From Platycnemis pennipes (Eukaryota; Arthropoda; Insecta; Odonata; Platycnemididae), in NCBI GenBank assembly GCA_933228895.1, contig OW121851.1, positions 111,249,271-111,313,270 on the forward strand: a stretch of 64,000 nt of DNA, read 5' to 3'. The stretch's first letter is position 1. Each line of letters starts with the position of its first letter. A program made the translations under genes and the position numbers. This document shows, one piece after another, positions 32,150-43,255 of this stretch. Under the pieces are notes generated by a model. The model worked only from the letters and a program-made list of their open reading frames with translations. It had not been told where the DNA came from and did no database searches.

Positions 32150-33390
32150 AGTTTACAAGTTCACAAGAATAAATTCGAGAAAACCGTGTTTAATCCTCCC
32201 TATCCAAATTTTCACGACATAACCATTGGTAACAATCGCAAACAAGCTTTTTCATGTCATTAGTTACCTAGTAAAACCTCACCAAAATAAAATAACTTTA
32301 AATAATTATTCATTCATTGATTCCCACATTACAAATTTTCTGCAACATCGTCAATTTGGAAATTTTCATCGAAAACTAAATCCAGTAGTTTTATATGTAT
32401 TTTGTTTCACTTTCACTGCTCTCATTTTTTATCAAGATAATAATTCAATAATAATTTTGAAAAGTGAAATGGTAAATCAATTATGCTAATGAAAGGAGAG
32501 TCATAATACGAAATTTCAATTTACAGACTGAAAAAATACGATTCTGGAATTTTGGCCTGTTCTTTCGTTTTCTGCCCGCTTTGAGACGTTCGATTTGTAG
32601 AAATCTAAAGCAGGGATTCCCGAGAAACGCCTCTCCCCGTAGTGTGACTTCAAAACGCACTGGATTGGAACTACAGCTGACTATATATTCCCTCCACTCT
32701 TTAACCTCCGTATGGAAATTGTAAATGAGTACCTACCTCTCTAATACACATACGTTTTTACTTAAGTACGCGGGAAAATGTGACAAAAAACTGAAATTTA
32801 CTTGGAACTTTGGTGGGACTCAATTTTTCGTGAGGATAATAGATTGCCGTAAGTCGAAAAACGTTGGATAACGCAGAGTCCTCTGGATTGCCAATAATAA
32901 ACTAATAGTTTATCATTGCCAATGCAGAGGACTCTGGGATAACGATGAATGAGGAGGCATTTGGTGGGATGCAATTGAATTTTTGACTTTTTGACAAAAT
33001 AATTCATTTTTCTTTACTTACTGTCAAACTGCTACTTTACTTAATAACTGGCTATTGACTTCGGGCTGTACCGAAAGATGTCGTAGTGTATCGAAATGTA
33101 GGTTGCTAATAAAATATTTATTTCCTGGATAATATAAATTTTTATTTGTTCAATTAATATGAATTTCTCTGATCTAAATAAAAGTGTTCTCATGTAAACT
33201 GAAACTATGTTAGTAAATCCAGTAATTTAGTCACTACACCTTCAACGACTACAATTTTATTATCTTCTTTTTTCTCCAATTTTTTGCCTTCGGGAATCCA
33301 GTCCTTTCTTGGTGGCTATGCGGCTATTATGAAGTTTGGAGACAAAATTGTTGGCTGTTATCTCGTCCAACATTTCAACAACTGATTATC
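32150..33390. other. No gene recognised
   Basis: AT-rich. Contains the hairpin at 32876-32938 and a loose direct repeat of ttggtggga-tcaat (32810, 32960). Confidence 0.35.
32876..32938. repeat. 30-bp-arm hairpin, 3-nt loop
   Basis: The arm beginning cagagtcctctggattgcc is complementary to the arm ending gcagaggactctg with three mismatches. Compact size and few mismatches; it could be a MITE core or a small-RNA hairpin. Confidence 0.7.
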
Positions 33391-33394
33391 TTCC

Positions 33395-33700
33395 AAAAGT
33401 TTTTTTTTTGGCAGTAGCAGTCAATATTTTCTTTCGAGAACATTTTCTCAATGGAGCAGATCTATCCACGGGTCTTCCACTCCCTACTGTTTTCTGGGCC
33501 CATTGCCGTCTGCCGAGAGCTAATCGAGTGAAATCTCTGAGGAAAATATTTTTCCGATTCCCTTTTGGAGCAGGAAGATTAGGGAAGAGTTGTTTAACGG
33601 AAACATAACCTTGTGAAGAACTCTCTCTTCTTTGAAAAAGTTCTGCTTCTTCAGACTCATTCCATTATTCCCTTTGGTGTAATCGATGGATCGCGCTGAA
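33395..33700 (-). pseudogene. Coding-like segment, unrecognised
   Basis: The minus strand has an open frame reading ESEEAELFQRRESSSQGYVS, then KQLFPNLPAPKGNRKNIFLR and GRRQWAQKTVGSGRPVDRSA before a stop near 33395. Composition looks protein-like, but upstream and downstream in-frame stops and a missing start make it at best a decayed exon or transposon gene. No domain recognised. Confidence 0.25.
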
Positions 33701-34170
33701 AAGGCTAAAGAGACAGGACCTAAATTGTTTTCTTCCCAGCCGTTTAGCTCCTAGTGATTTTCTTGGATTCGGGAAATTCTTACACAAGTTTTTCCTTCTT
33801 TTGAAGCTTCTTTTTCTGTTGGTATTTGTTACTAGACCGTCACTAGATGACTTCTTACTCGGTCATATAAAATGCGTTAATGGAGCATGACTACAGTGAA
33901 AATGCGCTCGTACCTGTATAAAACAGCGTATTTTTTACTTGAACTTGTGCTAAGATCGGTTCCTTTTTATAGAACAATATTTTTATCGCGAGGACTTGGA
34001 TTTGCGTCCCCACGAAAGCAGAGATTTTTAATTCGTATATATGCGGCTACCAGATATGGTGCCATCATTTTATGTTGTTCCGAGGAGGCATGTTGGTGTT
34101 AAGGTGGAAGATGTATGTTGGTGGAACTAAGGAGTGAGAACTGAGATTGTAATGCGCATTGCATCAAGAA

Positions 34171-35351
34171 GGAGGCTCCACCGAATTAAGAAGTAGTTGT
34201 CATTTTTGTTAAAATTTTAGGATACATCATTTTTTGGCCCTTCTATCGATTGGAAATAAAATAATGAGGCTCTCCGTCTTATATATTTGAAGAAAAAAGA
34301 CGTTGAAAATCAGCTATTTTATACCTTGTTATACGGGAGAGCAGGGCTTTTGCAGTAAAATTTGCTGATTAATAATGTAAAGAGAAATTTGGTTTTCACG
34401 AAAAACTAATATAAGTTGCGCATTTTTATGCAGAATTTATCATTGTAAAAAGTGCTGACCTTACCACACTTGTTTAATTGATATTAATAAATATTTGCTC
34501 GAAAAAAAGTAGAAATCCTTAGTTACATGTAAGTGGCGCTACAGTATCTTATTATCATTGGCAACGGTACTTGTGACGGAACGTGCTTACAAGACTGATT
34601 AAAGAACTTTTCGGGTGTTACCGCGTACTCAGGTTAACCTGACGCTTCGCGACCCCTGCTGGTCGCTTCTTCTGAGGGAATGGTCATTTGGTCATACCTT
34701 TCCCTCAGAAAAAGCGACCAGCAGAGGTCGCGAAACGTCAGGCTAACCTGAGTACGCGGTAACACCCGAAAAGTTACTTTAATCATCACTATGAACCGCG
34801 AAAGCCTCAACGAAGAATTGCTTACAAAAATGTTTATCAACTTAATTAAGGAATATACCTTACTAAGGTCCTTCTTATATTTTTTATATAATTTAAATAT
34901 TGCATTCGTTATTGACATGGTTTAATTAATACCAGTGCTACCAAATGGTAGCAGAGTCATTGTTGCCAAACAGTTTTCAAAAATATCAATATTAATACAA
35001 TTCAAAATAAGAGTTATATTTGCAAGGGATTAGTTTTAAACTAAGTAAGTAAATATTTAACCTACTTTAGAATACGTATTAGTGGGATTGAGCATGTATT
35101 TTCTTTTTGTAAATTCAACGTGGTAATAACACGTCAGTCATGTTCCGAAGTCAAAATGAGTTAAAAGAGCTGGTAAAAATAGAATGTAACTACAAAGCGC
35201 TATATAATAGCATACTCGTACAATTATTGTGTATGCGTTATCACTCTATTGATAATTTTCCGTATAGGTGTTTTTCTGGATAGGTATTTAATCATTAAAT
35301 AACTCGGCTCTTTTACGGGATTTTGAATCGCGGAGTCTAGGTGAAACCTCC
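34171..35351. mobile_element. TTAA-type MITE, family P2, copy 2
   Basis: Starts ggaggctccaccgaatta and ends aaacctcc followed by TTAA (35352-35355); the left flank is agaa, so one TTAA has mutated. It matches copy 1 throughout, apart from an insertion around 34585-34830 containing a long palindrome. It preserves the empty site for the element nested in copy 1. Confidence 0.75.
34597..34784. mobile_element. 188-bp palindrome with hammerhead-like halves
   Basis: Arms of about 85 bp surround a ~20-nt loop. In the plus direction the right arm has stem II gcgacc-agcaga-ggtcgc (34714-34731), GAAAC (34732-34736), GTC and agg. The mirrored left arm has the same layout. The conserved CTGATGA box is decayed to cagaaaa-like. 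It lies inside P2 copy 2 and is absent from copy 1, so it is a separate insertion, probably PLE-terminal. Confidence 0.7.
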
Positions 35352-35384
35352 TTAACCAACTCTACACATATAACGATCTTTACT

Positions 35385-35625
35385 TAAGAGCAATTCAAGG
35401 AGAATTCCAGGAGAAATTCAGTACTCCGTCCATCGGTTGGGACGTTATACTTCGGACATCTTTTGCGTCTTCCGTTCAGCGTAGGCCTATACCGTCACCT
35501 AATTTCTCTGCACCTATCTTCCATTCCCTGAAATATCCGTACCTGTACCTTAATCACTCACCCAGCGTAAATTGCGCAAAGGACCTAAGCTCTTTATAGC
35601 CTTCCCTGAATAAGTCCTCCTATTA
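35385..35625 (+). repeat. SINE S1, headless diverged copy
   Basis: cagtactccgtccatcggtt, gggacgttatact, taccgtcacctaatttctct and gcaaaggacctaagctct follow the S1 body and tail in order. Confidence 0.65.
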
Positions 35626-35777
35626 TTTTTGGTGTCGTAGAAGTCACAGGCATATATGGAGTGATAAAACCAAATGTGTTCTGGGTCACGATATGTGATT
35701 CAACCTTACGAAGCGTTGGCGTATACGAACGCTGAATTTATCTACACCAAACTTCCATATCCTGAAATATCCCTACC

Positions 35778-36455
35778 CTAAAAAAGAGGCCAAAACCAAC
35801 GTTAAACTAGAAAGACAAAAACTTGAAAAGGTGAAAGAGTATAGTTATGTGGGATGCCGAATAACCAAAAATGGACGAAGTTAAAAGAGGAATAGTCAGT
35901 GTAATAGCCCAGACGAAGGGGACATTCTATTAAAGGAATAATATACTTACAGTTGGAAATACAAGCGTAGAAGTAAGGAAACAATTCATCAGAACGTATA
36001 TCTGGAGCATGTTTCTTTACGGCAGTGAGGCATGGACGATGACAGCAGCGGAAAACAAAACGGTGGAAGCATTCGAAATGTGGTGCTACCGCAGAAAGAT
36101 GAAGATGAAATGGATCGACCGAGTGACAAATGAAGAAGACCTAAAAAGAGTGGGAGAAAAGAGAAGCCTGCTGAAAACTATAAAAAGAAGATGGGACAAC
36201 CTAAACGACCATATCTTAAGACACGATGGCCTGATGAAGACATTCGTCGAAGGAAAAGTGAACGGGAAAAATGGAAGGTGTAGGTCTCGCATGAGATATA
36301 TGGAACTACTTGTGAAGGATTTAAAAGACAAGAATTACGTCTATACATCTACATCTACATCTATACATCTATATGAAGAGGTTGGCCGATATAAGAATCG
36401 AGTGGAGAGCTGCGTCAAACCAATCCTTGGATTATTGACCGATAATGGCTGTTCT
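35778..36455 (+). mobile_element. 5'-truncated RTE copy with internal microsatellite
   Basis: Frame 36009-36488 carries FLYGSEAWTMTAAE, MKWIDRVTNEEDL, LNDHILRHDGLMKT and then shifts. At 36338-36372 a (ACATCT)n run replaces the consensus between aattacgt and atgaagaggttgg. It ends at the standard 3' end near 36450. Confidence 0.9.
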
Positions 36456-36459
36456 TGGC

Positions 36460-37805
36460 CTCGTAAAAGCCACACGCTTATAGATTGATAAAAGAAATTT
36501 TATTCTTGATCGCGATTTACGAATCGCGATTTTATTTTAACATTACAAGTAATTCTGTCATAAACATCGTTTGATCGTTACATTCCGAGTAATTCGTAAT
36601 ATAGAGAACAGTTGCAGGTAATTCTATTTGTGTTGAAAAACATCACATTTGCTAAATATTCATTTCTCTTCTCCCTGACACGTGTAAACATCTCTGAAAT
36701 AATTATTTTTTCCATGAAAACCCATTCCCTTTTATAGCATAAAATTCTATAATTTCACCACGCGTGAGCGTAAATCCTTTTTAATCGCCGCTTTCATCAA
36801 AATACGATCTTCGAACTTTTGGTTGCATCAGATTAATAAATAATATAAATACGTATGTATATAATACGGAACTGGTTTTTATGTGAGGCAGATTTATTCA
36901 GCTTGTACTCGCCGATGCAAATGACGGGATTACACGGCAGTTGGATGAGGCATTGTCAATCATCAACGTAGTTATTTTTAGTGTTTTTGTTTCATATTCC
37001 AAAGATATTTTAAAATATATTTTCAAGCCTTGCATAAGGATATATGTCTGGTAAAACCGCCGCTAAATCTGGTCGTTGATTTGATTCCACGTAAATTTAA
37101 TTTCATTTCACCCCCACCCACGTTGGAGCACTACTGAATAAAGGTTCGTTGCTATTCTTTAATTAAATTTATGTTCTAGAATGAATTAATTCCAATTATG
37201 ACGACACGAGTCATCGAAATTAGAATGGCTAGTGACCCTCATAAAAGTATTTATTTATGAAAAATGCTGCCTTTTTTCTATGGCTAATGACGTTTATTAT
37301 GTTCTCTCGAGTTTTTCGAGGCTCGTCTCCTATGGCAACGGACATGACGTCATTCCAAGGCTATGCAGAGTTCTGTAATCACCCGTCGATTCAATTTTCC
37401 ACTTTCGGACGTTGGCTTAGAATTTCGAAGCAATGAGAAGTGTCGGGTACTGATGAAAGAGTGATTATTAGACTGTATAAAGACCCGTGGGCCGTGACTA
37501 ACGCAGAGTTCATCAGTGAAGTAACAAAAAATTCAAAGGAGTAAGAAGAGAATGAGCTCAATTCCCCTTGTATGCTTAAGTCTGTGTCAGTAAAGCAATT
37601 GCATCCCAAGGGAAAACTACACAACGGAAATATATATATGGTCAGTTACAGTATCTCTATATGGAAATGACATAATTGTAATTGCTTAGACAATGGCGTT
37701 AAAGAATAGTCTTAGATTATGTTAGAAAAGGCATTGAGAAAGTAGAACTTCTACATGCAAAGAGGATATTTAAAATCCTTGTGTAGGCTTCCGCGGGTTG
37801 TCTTA
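36460..37805. other. No gene or repeat recognised
   Basis: AT-rich. A 77-codon minus frame (37391-37624) lacks features. Confidence 0.35.
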
Positions 37806-37807
37806 CT

Positions 37808-38041
37808 TGAAGATGCTGGTCTTTCGGGATTCCCTCCGCGTTGGTCCATGGTTCCTGGGACGACAGTTTCACCGGCGTTGCAGTCGGCTTCTTCAGGTCA
37901 TTGAAGTGACTGTGAACTTCACTGACCGTCAGACAGTGAACTTCACTGACCTGAAGAAGGCGACTGCAACGGCGGCGAAACTGTCGTCTCAGGAACTATG
38001 GACCAACACGGAGGGAATCCCGAAAGACCAGCATCTTCAGG
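37808..38041. mobile_element. Foldback with hammerhead-like core in each arm
   Basis: The arms run from aagatgctggtctttcggga to its complement ending at 38041, about 100 bp each, with a short spacer. Plus strand right arm: GAC, CTGAAGA (37951-37957), a GC-rich stem II, GAAAC (37977-37981), TGTC, GTC. Minus strand left arm: tcttcag (37890-37896) and gtttc (37866-37870) in complement. GAC/GTC can form stem I. No PLE coding sequence nearby. The plus frame 37798-38049 is an artefact. Confidence 0.65.
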
Positions 38042-38049
38042 ATATTTAA

Positions 38050-38680
38050 AATTTTGATGTCATTTTAGGATTAGCAAACACACAGCCATGTATTAAACCA
38101 GAACACAATTTTTTTTTCGCTTGGGTGAGCTATTTTCTCTCTATCGTGTTAGAAAGATTGGAAAATTCTGTTCTTCTTTAAATGTTTTGGGATGAATTTA
38201 AACAAGGATAGGGGAAATATAAACGGTAAAATATGGCTCCATCATGATGCATCATGGGCTTTGGTGCCAGAAAAAAAAAACGAATCCTCCAGCGGTTTGG
38301 GCATGGAAGCTCCAAATTATTCACCTCCACGTTTCCCAGCAGGTCATCTGATCCAGGCATTTTCTCCCCCGGAACCATTTGGCGAGTTCACGAGCTCCGG
38401 GGACGATTTATATATTTCGAGCGGCGTTTAAATAAGGGAGTGGGAGGAAGGTACCATTCACATCCACCAAACTTTCACCCTCGCACCCTTTTCAGGGAAC
38501 CTCTTCCCACGCCCCCATCTGCTTTCTTTCACCAAAATGGTGCCACTGGCAGTGGACTCGAACTTTTCTCTCCCACGCCCACAGCCTTCTAAAGACCTCT
38601 CTCCCTTTCAAGCCCAACCTCTTTCTACGTCTTCTTCAAAGTCTCTTTATTCTCCTGAACTTTCATAAATACCTCACCAC
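38050..38680. other. No gene recognised; unique GC-richer patch
   Basis: 38270-38640 has two overlapping plus frames and C-rich sequence without recognisable exon signals. Confidence 0.3.
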
Positions 38681-38682
38681 TT

Positions 38683-38693
38683 TTCAAAATATT
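38683..38693 (+). repeat. Target-site duplication, left, of RTE deletion derivative
   Basis: ttcaaaatatt, identical to 39949-39959. Confidence 0.95.
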
Positions 38694-39948
38694 CATCATC
38701 ATCATCACCATCATTGGTCAACAGTCCTAGTATTGGTTTGACGCAGCTTTCCACTCGATTCTTCTATCGTAAGAAAGAAAAGAGTGGAGTAGCTGCGACT
38801 CCTCGGGATATTAATGTGGTGGTTTCCCCTTGCCTTCCACTTCGCAGTACTGCAGCCGTTAAGGAGGTTGATCCGAAAAGTGAAAGTCATGTGCTTTTTT
38901 TTTATATTTTCAGCACTTATAGAACTAAAGTTCCTCTATCTAATGAAGTAAAGATAATTATATCAACACATACTCCTTTTTGCACAAATTGCATTTGAAA
39001 TTACATACGATTAACGACGAGAATGGCCATCAGATGGGAATATAACGTTTAAAAATACCATAGTGACATTTCATTTTTGCAAAAAACTGATATTTTATGC
39101 GTAGTTTCACAAGAAGTAAAATGACACGAAAAAAAAGGCATCAACCCACCGTATTTTTCGCTAAATCCACCAATTTCTGCGCTTATAGCGGACGAAATGC
39201 GTTAGTTGTCTTCAAGTGGTGCTGCGGTCGCTCTATGTAAAATGTATGGCGTATGAATAATATCATTACTAATGAGATATTAAAGCATATTTCAGAAAAA
39301 TATTATAACATGTTTGATAGTAATATTCTGGTGTTATAAATTAGTAAATGCATGGAGTACATGAATTTATTTCTTTAAAGTAAATGCTGAATTGACATAG
39401 TCGAGCTTATTATAATTATCATGAAAAAGAAATCCTTCGACTTTACATCGTATTTCTTGTGATACTTATGACTTTCAATAGCTTAGGTAATTTTCTTTGT
39501 GAATTAAGGATCACGTAGCAGGCATATACTCGTACTTAAATTAATAACATTCCTCAGACAACTTGACTCAAGCAGTCGCCAGCAAACCTCCTTAAAGTAA
39601 ATGTTACCACGCCTGTAGTGAAATGAGTGTCACTGTACCGACCACTGTGGTCTCCACCTTCACTCATGTGAAGAAGAGCTGCTGCCCTCTCCTCCGGGTG
39701 ATGAGAAGCGTAATTATTGGCGGCCTCCCGTCGCCAAGTCACGGCATTTTCACAGGTTCTGTATTATTTAGAGGCCTATCTTACCCAGGGATAGACCAAT
39801 ACCACCTTGGAATGCCGTCGCTATTCGTCCACGACTGCTTATTCGACGAGTAAACTCGCTTATCTCTCAACTAACCTCTATATCTAGAGGTCGACTCACC
39901 ATCCGCAACCCGGTGGACGCACTCGGTGGCTTTAAGCTCAGCCGTGAG
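38694..39948 (-). mobile_element. RTE deletion derivative with both termini, split by a TTAA MITE
   Basis: The 3' end (tail plus about 76 bp, 38694-38769) joins directly at ctatcg|taag to the 5' leader (38775-38862 and 39592-39948). The main ORF of about 2.9 kb is absent. The 5' terminus is the same base as in the full-length element, and perfect 11-bp duplications flank it. Without the MITE it is about 520 bp. It therefore moved as a short RNA using machinery supplied in trans, or was deleted after insertion; flush ends allow both. Confidence 0.9.
38863..39591. mobile_element. TTAA-duplicating MITE, family P1, copy 1
   Basis: Ends ggaggttgatccgaaaag and agcaaacctcc, flanked by TTAA (38859-38862, 39592-39595). 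The intact RTE leader has a single ttaa here (ccgttaaagtaaatg), proving the duplication. 729 bp, nearly the same as 50630-51361. Only about 7 bp of terminal inverted repeat; no transposase. Confidence 0.9.
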
Positions 39949-40136
39949 TTCAAAATATTGTAAATACTTTTAAAAAAACAGACTATCGTCATCAACATAA
40001 AGAGAGATCATCTTTCCTATGACTGATGGAGCACTTCAATAGTCTCTTATTGCCTGTTATCTTTGGTGATATCATTATTTACTCCTTCCAGTTTTTTTAC
40101 GCCATCTTCTCCATATATGTAGATATATATCTCCTC

Positions 40137-40431
40137 ATCATCATGGGTAATCTATCATAATATTGATTTTGCGTAGCTCCCCACTCCATTCTTCCGTCAT
40201 CTAGCCTCTTCGTATTTAAATAATTATTAGGCCTTATAGGAAGCTCTTCTCTTCCATTCCTTCCGTAAACTTTTCTCTCGACGATTGTCTCCGTCAGGTT
40301 ATCACGTCTTAGAATATGGCCGATTCGGTTGCTCCATTTCCTCTTTAAAGTTTTCATGAGACTTCTCTTTTCCTCTACTCTTCCAGGGGTTCTTCGTATA
40401 TTAAACGGTTGACTCATTTTATAGTTATCAT
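40137..40431 (-). mobile_element. RTE 3' fragment, diverged
   Basis: Minus-strand frame to 40417 includes EEKRSLMKTLKRKWSNRIGH, ILRRDNLTETIVE and KRLDDGRMEWGA. Its 5' side abuts a plus-strand RTE copy, head to head. Confidence 0.8.
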
Positions 40432-41135
40432 CTGAAGATCAATAAGAAGAAAACTAAGATATTGGTGTGCAGCAAGAAACAGGAGGCCAAAACCAGCGTT
40501 ATACATACTAGGAAAACAGAAACTGGAAGAGGTGAAAGAGTTCTGTTACCTGGGAAGCAGAGTAACCAACGATGGACAAAGCAAGAAAGAAATAGTGAGT
40601 AGAATAGCCCAGGCAAAGAGGGCATTCTATCAAAAGAAAAATCTACTTACAGCTGGAAATACAAGCTTGGAAGTAAGGGAGCAATTCATCAAAACGTATA
40701 TCTGGAGCATGTTTCTTTACGGCAGTGAGGCATGGACGATGACAGCAGCGGAGAAGAAAAGGGTGGAAGCATTCGAAATGTGGTGCTATCGAAGAATGCT
40801 GAAGATTAAATGGATCGATCGATTAAGTAACGAGGAAGTCCTAAGAACAGTAGGAGAAAAGAGAAGTCGGCTGAAAACTATAGAAAGAAGACGGGACAAC
40901 TTAACGGGCCCATATCTTGAGACACGATGGCCTGATGAAGACAACGTTGAAGGAAAAGTGAAAGGGAAGAATGGAAAAGGAAGGCCTAGTATGGGTTACA
41001 TAGAACAGGTCGTAAAGGACGTGAAATAGAGGAACTACGTTAATATGAAGAGGTTGGCCGATATAAGAATCGAGTGGAGGGCTGCGTCAAACCAATGCTA
41101 GGATTGTTGATCCTTGATGATGATGATTATTATTC
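40432..41135 (+). mobile_element. 5'-truncated RTE copy
   Basis: Begins in the RT C-terminal part (INKKKTKILVCSK) and runs through FCYLGSRVTNDGQSKKEIVS, YGSEAWTMTAAEKKRVEAFE and a shifted frame after NLTG to the 3' end (ggattgttgatccttgatga) and a gatgat tail. One frameshift near 40905. Well preserved otherwise. Confidence 0.9.
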
Positions 41136-41380
41136 ATTTTATCTTCCTCATTCTCCCTCAAATCATACCTTTTTTGTCGAAATTTAGACAAATGTTGCAA
41201 TTTACCACATTTTGACTTGATTTCGATGTTCGAATACCACTCAATATCGCTGGAAACTTCTGAATTCCCATATTGTTTGCTTCTAGTGTACATACATCTA
41301 TATACATACTCCAAAAAATCACAGGGCAGACAGATAAGGTGACACAAAAAGGAAATACACGAAAGCAAACGTACTTCTTA
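41136..41380. other. No feature recognised
   Basis: Short AT-rich spacer between the RTE tail and the PLE 3' end. Confidence 0.3.
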
Positions 41381-41381
41381 A

Positions 41382-43255
41382 GTTTTCGGGGGCATGCAGT
41401 CTCCTTCCTCAAAGGAGTAGAACGCAGTGCGGCCGTTGGGAGTGATCGGAATTAAGGCTAAGGGGAGGGGAATAATTAGGGCTACATTGTAATGCGGAAA
41501 TTTTAGAGGTTTAGGTTGAGTCCGGGTGTGCATTTACATTGTAGCAAATGGATATGTGCCAGCTCATGAGTCCTAAGGTTAATTCCAGGTGAGGTAGGCG
41601 GAATGGAGGCAATTATTTTAATGCGGAAGCAACTGTCAAAATATCTACTGTGGGTGGAAGCATGAATGGGCACGGGGAGGTCCAAATTAAGGATATTAGT
41701 GGTGCAACGGTGGCTATTCATTCGAATTGCGAGGGGATTGGTGGAAATACCTAAGTAAAAAACGTAACAATGCATACACGTGAGTTCATAAATTATATAT
41801 TATAAGAAGTGAAAATGGTACGGGAGCGTATACGGCAGGTGAAAGTTGTGTTGGGGCTGGAGAGTTGGGAATTATTGGTTAGGAGAGGACAATAATTTAC
41901 AGCTAGGGCGGTTACAGGGCAAAGTGCCATGAGGTGATGGTAACGGAGAAGGGGTTTCAAGTGTGCGTGTCCGGTTGAAAGCATCTTTAGGGTGGGTGGT
42001 CTACGGTATGTTACTGACGGGGGCTTGGAAAAAAGGCTTTTAGTAATTTTGCAGTGACCGTGAATTTTTCTATTATCACGAATGAGGTAGAGTTGAGAGA
42101 GAAATGGCTTTAATCGGTGGATGCCGGGGGAAACAGGTGGTAGTGAGGTTATGGGTGCTTGATTTGTCTTTCGGGCGGGGTGTGAAGTCAGCAGTGGCTG
42201 GTAAAATCCTTTTGTCAAGGACGTGTGAAGTATAATCGCAGTGGAGAAGGGCGGTACGTGCCTGGGTTCGATTCCCGGCTGTGGCGGATTTTTCAGTGGA
42301 AAACGGTTCCCACTTGAGTGCCTAGTGGACGGCGTTTCAGGTTCAGTCCTCCGTCCGTCGGATGGGACGTTAAGCCGTGGTCCCCTTGGTGCCATTCGTT
42401 AAGCATAGGCTAATGCCGACGTCGGGTTTCTCTCCACCCTTCCTCCGTTCCCTGTAAACTCCTACCTTTACCCAATTACCCACCTATCCTAAATGTCGCA
42501 AATGACCTCAGCTGTCGGTCGCCTCCCCCGAATAACTAACTTACTAAGGAAATAAGAGCGTGTGTCAGAAGAGCTACAAATTCGGTGGCAACGGATGGAG
42601 AGAGAATATAGTTTTTATAGACCTTTGATTTGAGGAGTGTCACAGCTATTATAATGTAGGTATTGCTGTTTATTTGTTGGTTTGGTATGGACATGGGTGG
42701 TGATTTTCGCGTCGGATTGATTAATATTGACATCTTAAAAGGTAATGGAGGAATCAGATTTGGTGTGTGCGGAAGAAACTGAGAAAGAGGAGTTTAGGGC
42801 AAGGAGAAAGGAGTTAAGAGAATCTTGACCATGTATCCAGATTGAAAGAATTTCGTCGATGAAACGGAGCCATAGAAACGGCTTGAGGGATTGTGAGTTT
42901 GGGAAAACTTCTTCAAGGTGAACCATTAATAAGTTGGCATTTGAGGGTATCATTTTAGTGCCATAGCCTTTCATTTTATTTGTAAGTAGAATTTTTCTTG
43001 GAAATTGAAGCAGTTTTGGGTGAGAAACAATTTAGATGAAGAAATAAGGAAGTCAGAGGAGGAATTATAGGGAGTGGCACGGCCGGATTGGAAATATCTC
43101 AGAGAGTCAATACCTTAATGTTGGGGAATCGTATGTGAGGAAGAATTGGGTCTAATGGCACAGGATTCATTGTTTCAATAATGGGTGAAAAGTCTGTATT
43201 TGCAGTGATCTAAACGCATCGTTGCCTTCCTAACCGAGCCTCATTTGTTGCCAAG
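41382..43255 (-). pseudogene. Penelope-like element, RT to GIY-YIG, broken and SINE-split
   Basis: Minus strand, 5' to 3': NCFNFQEKFYLQI-like sequence (about 43010-42970), then GTKMIPSNANLLMVHLEEVF, WLRFIDEIL (RT active site; the family has YxDD, here FIDE), LNSFLLALNS and KSDSSITF (42735-42974). Next KPTNKQQYLHYNSCH in another frame, the inserted SINE (42240-42545), SLFSKPPSVTYRRPPTLKML, and finally a nuclease part with NPLAIRMNSHRCTTNILNLD and PGINLRTHELAHIHLLQ (41503-41775). The order RT, linker, GIY-YIG and the YRRPP motif identify a PLE. Several frameshifts and stops. The 3' end (41382-41413) has a degenerate hammerhead-like layout (tttgagga...cgaaaac). Confidence 0.8.
42240..42545 (+). 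repeat. SINE S1 inserted in the PLE
   Basis: B box tgggttcgattcccggctgt (42263-42282), intact body and tail gtcggtcgcctcccccgaat, ending taactaacttac. The head half before the B box is short. It separates PLE coding pieces that are adjacent in intact elements. Confidence 0.85.

Noticed and set aside
36230..36245. Hammerhead box (cctgatgaag)
   Set aside because: It is part of the RTE coding sequence (GLMKT) with no stem II or GAAAC in register.
37798..38049. 83-codon plus-strand frame
   Set aside because: It reads straight through a palindromic foldback; the protein mirrors the repeat.
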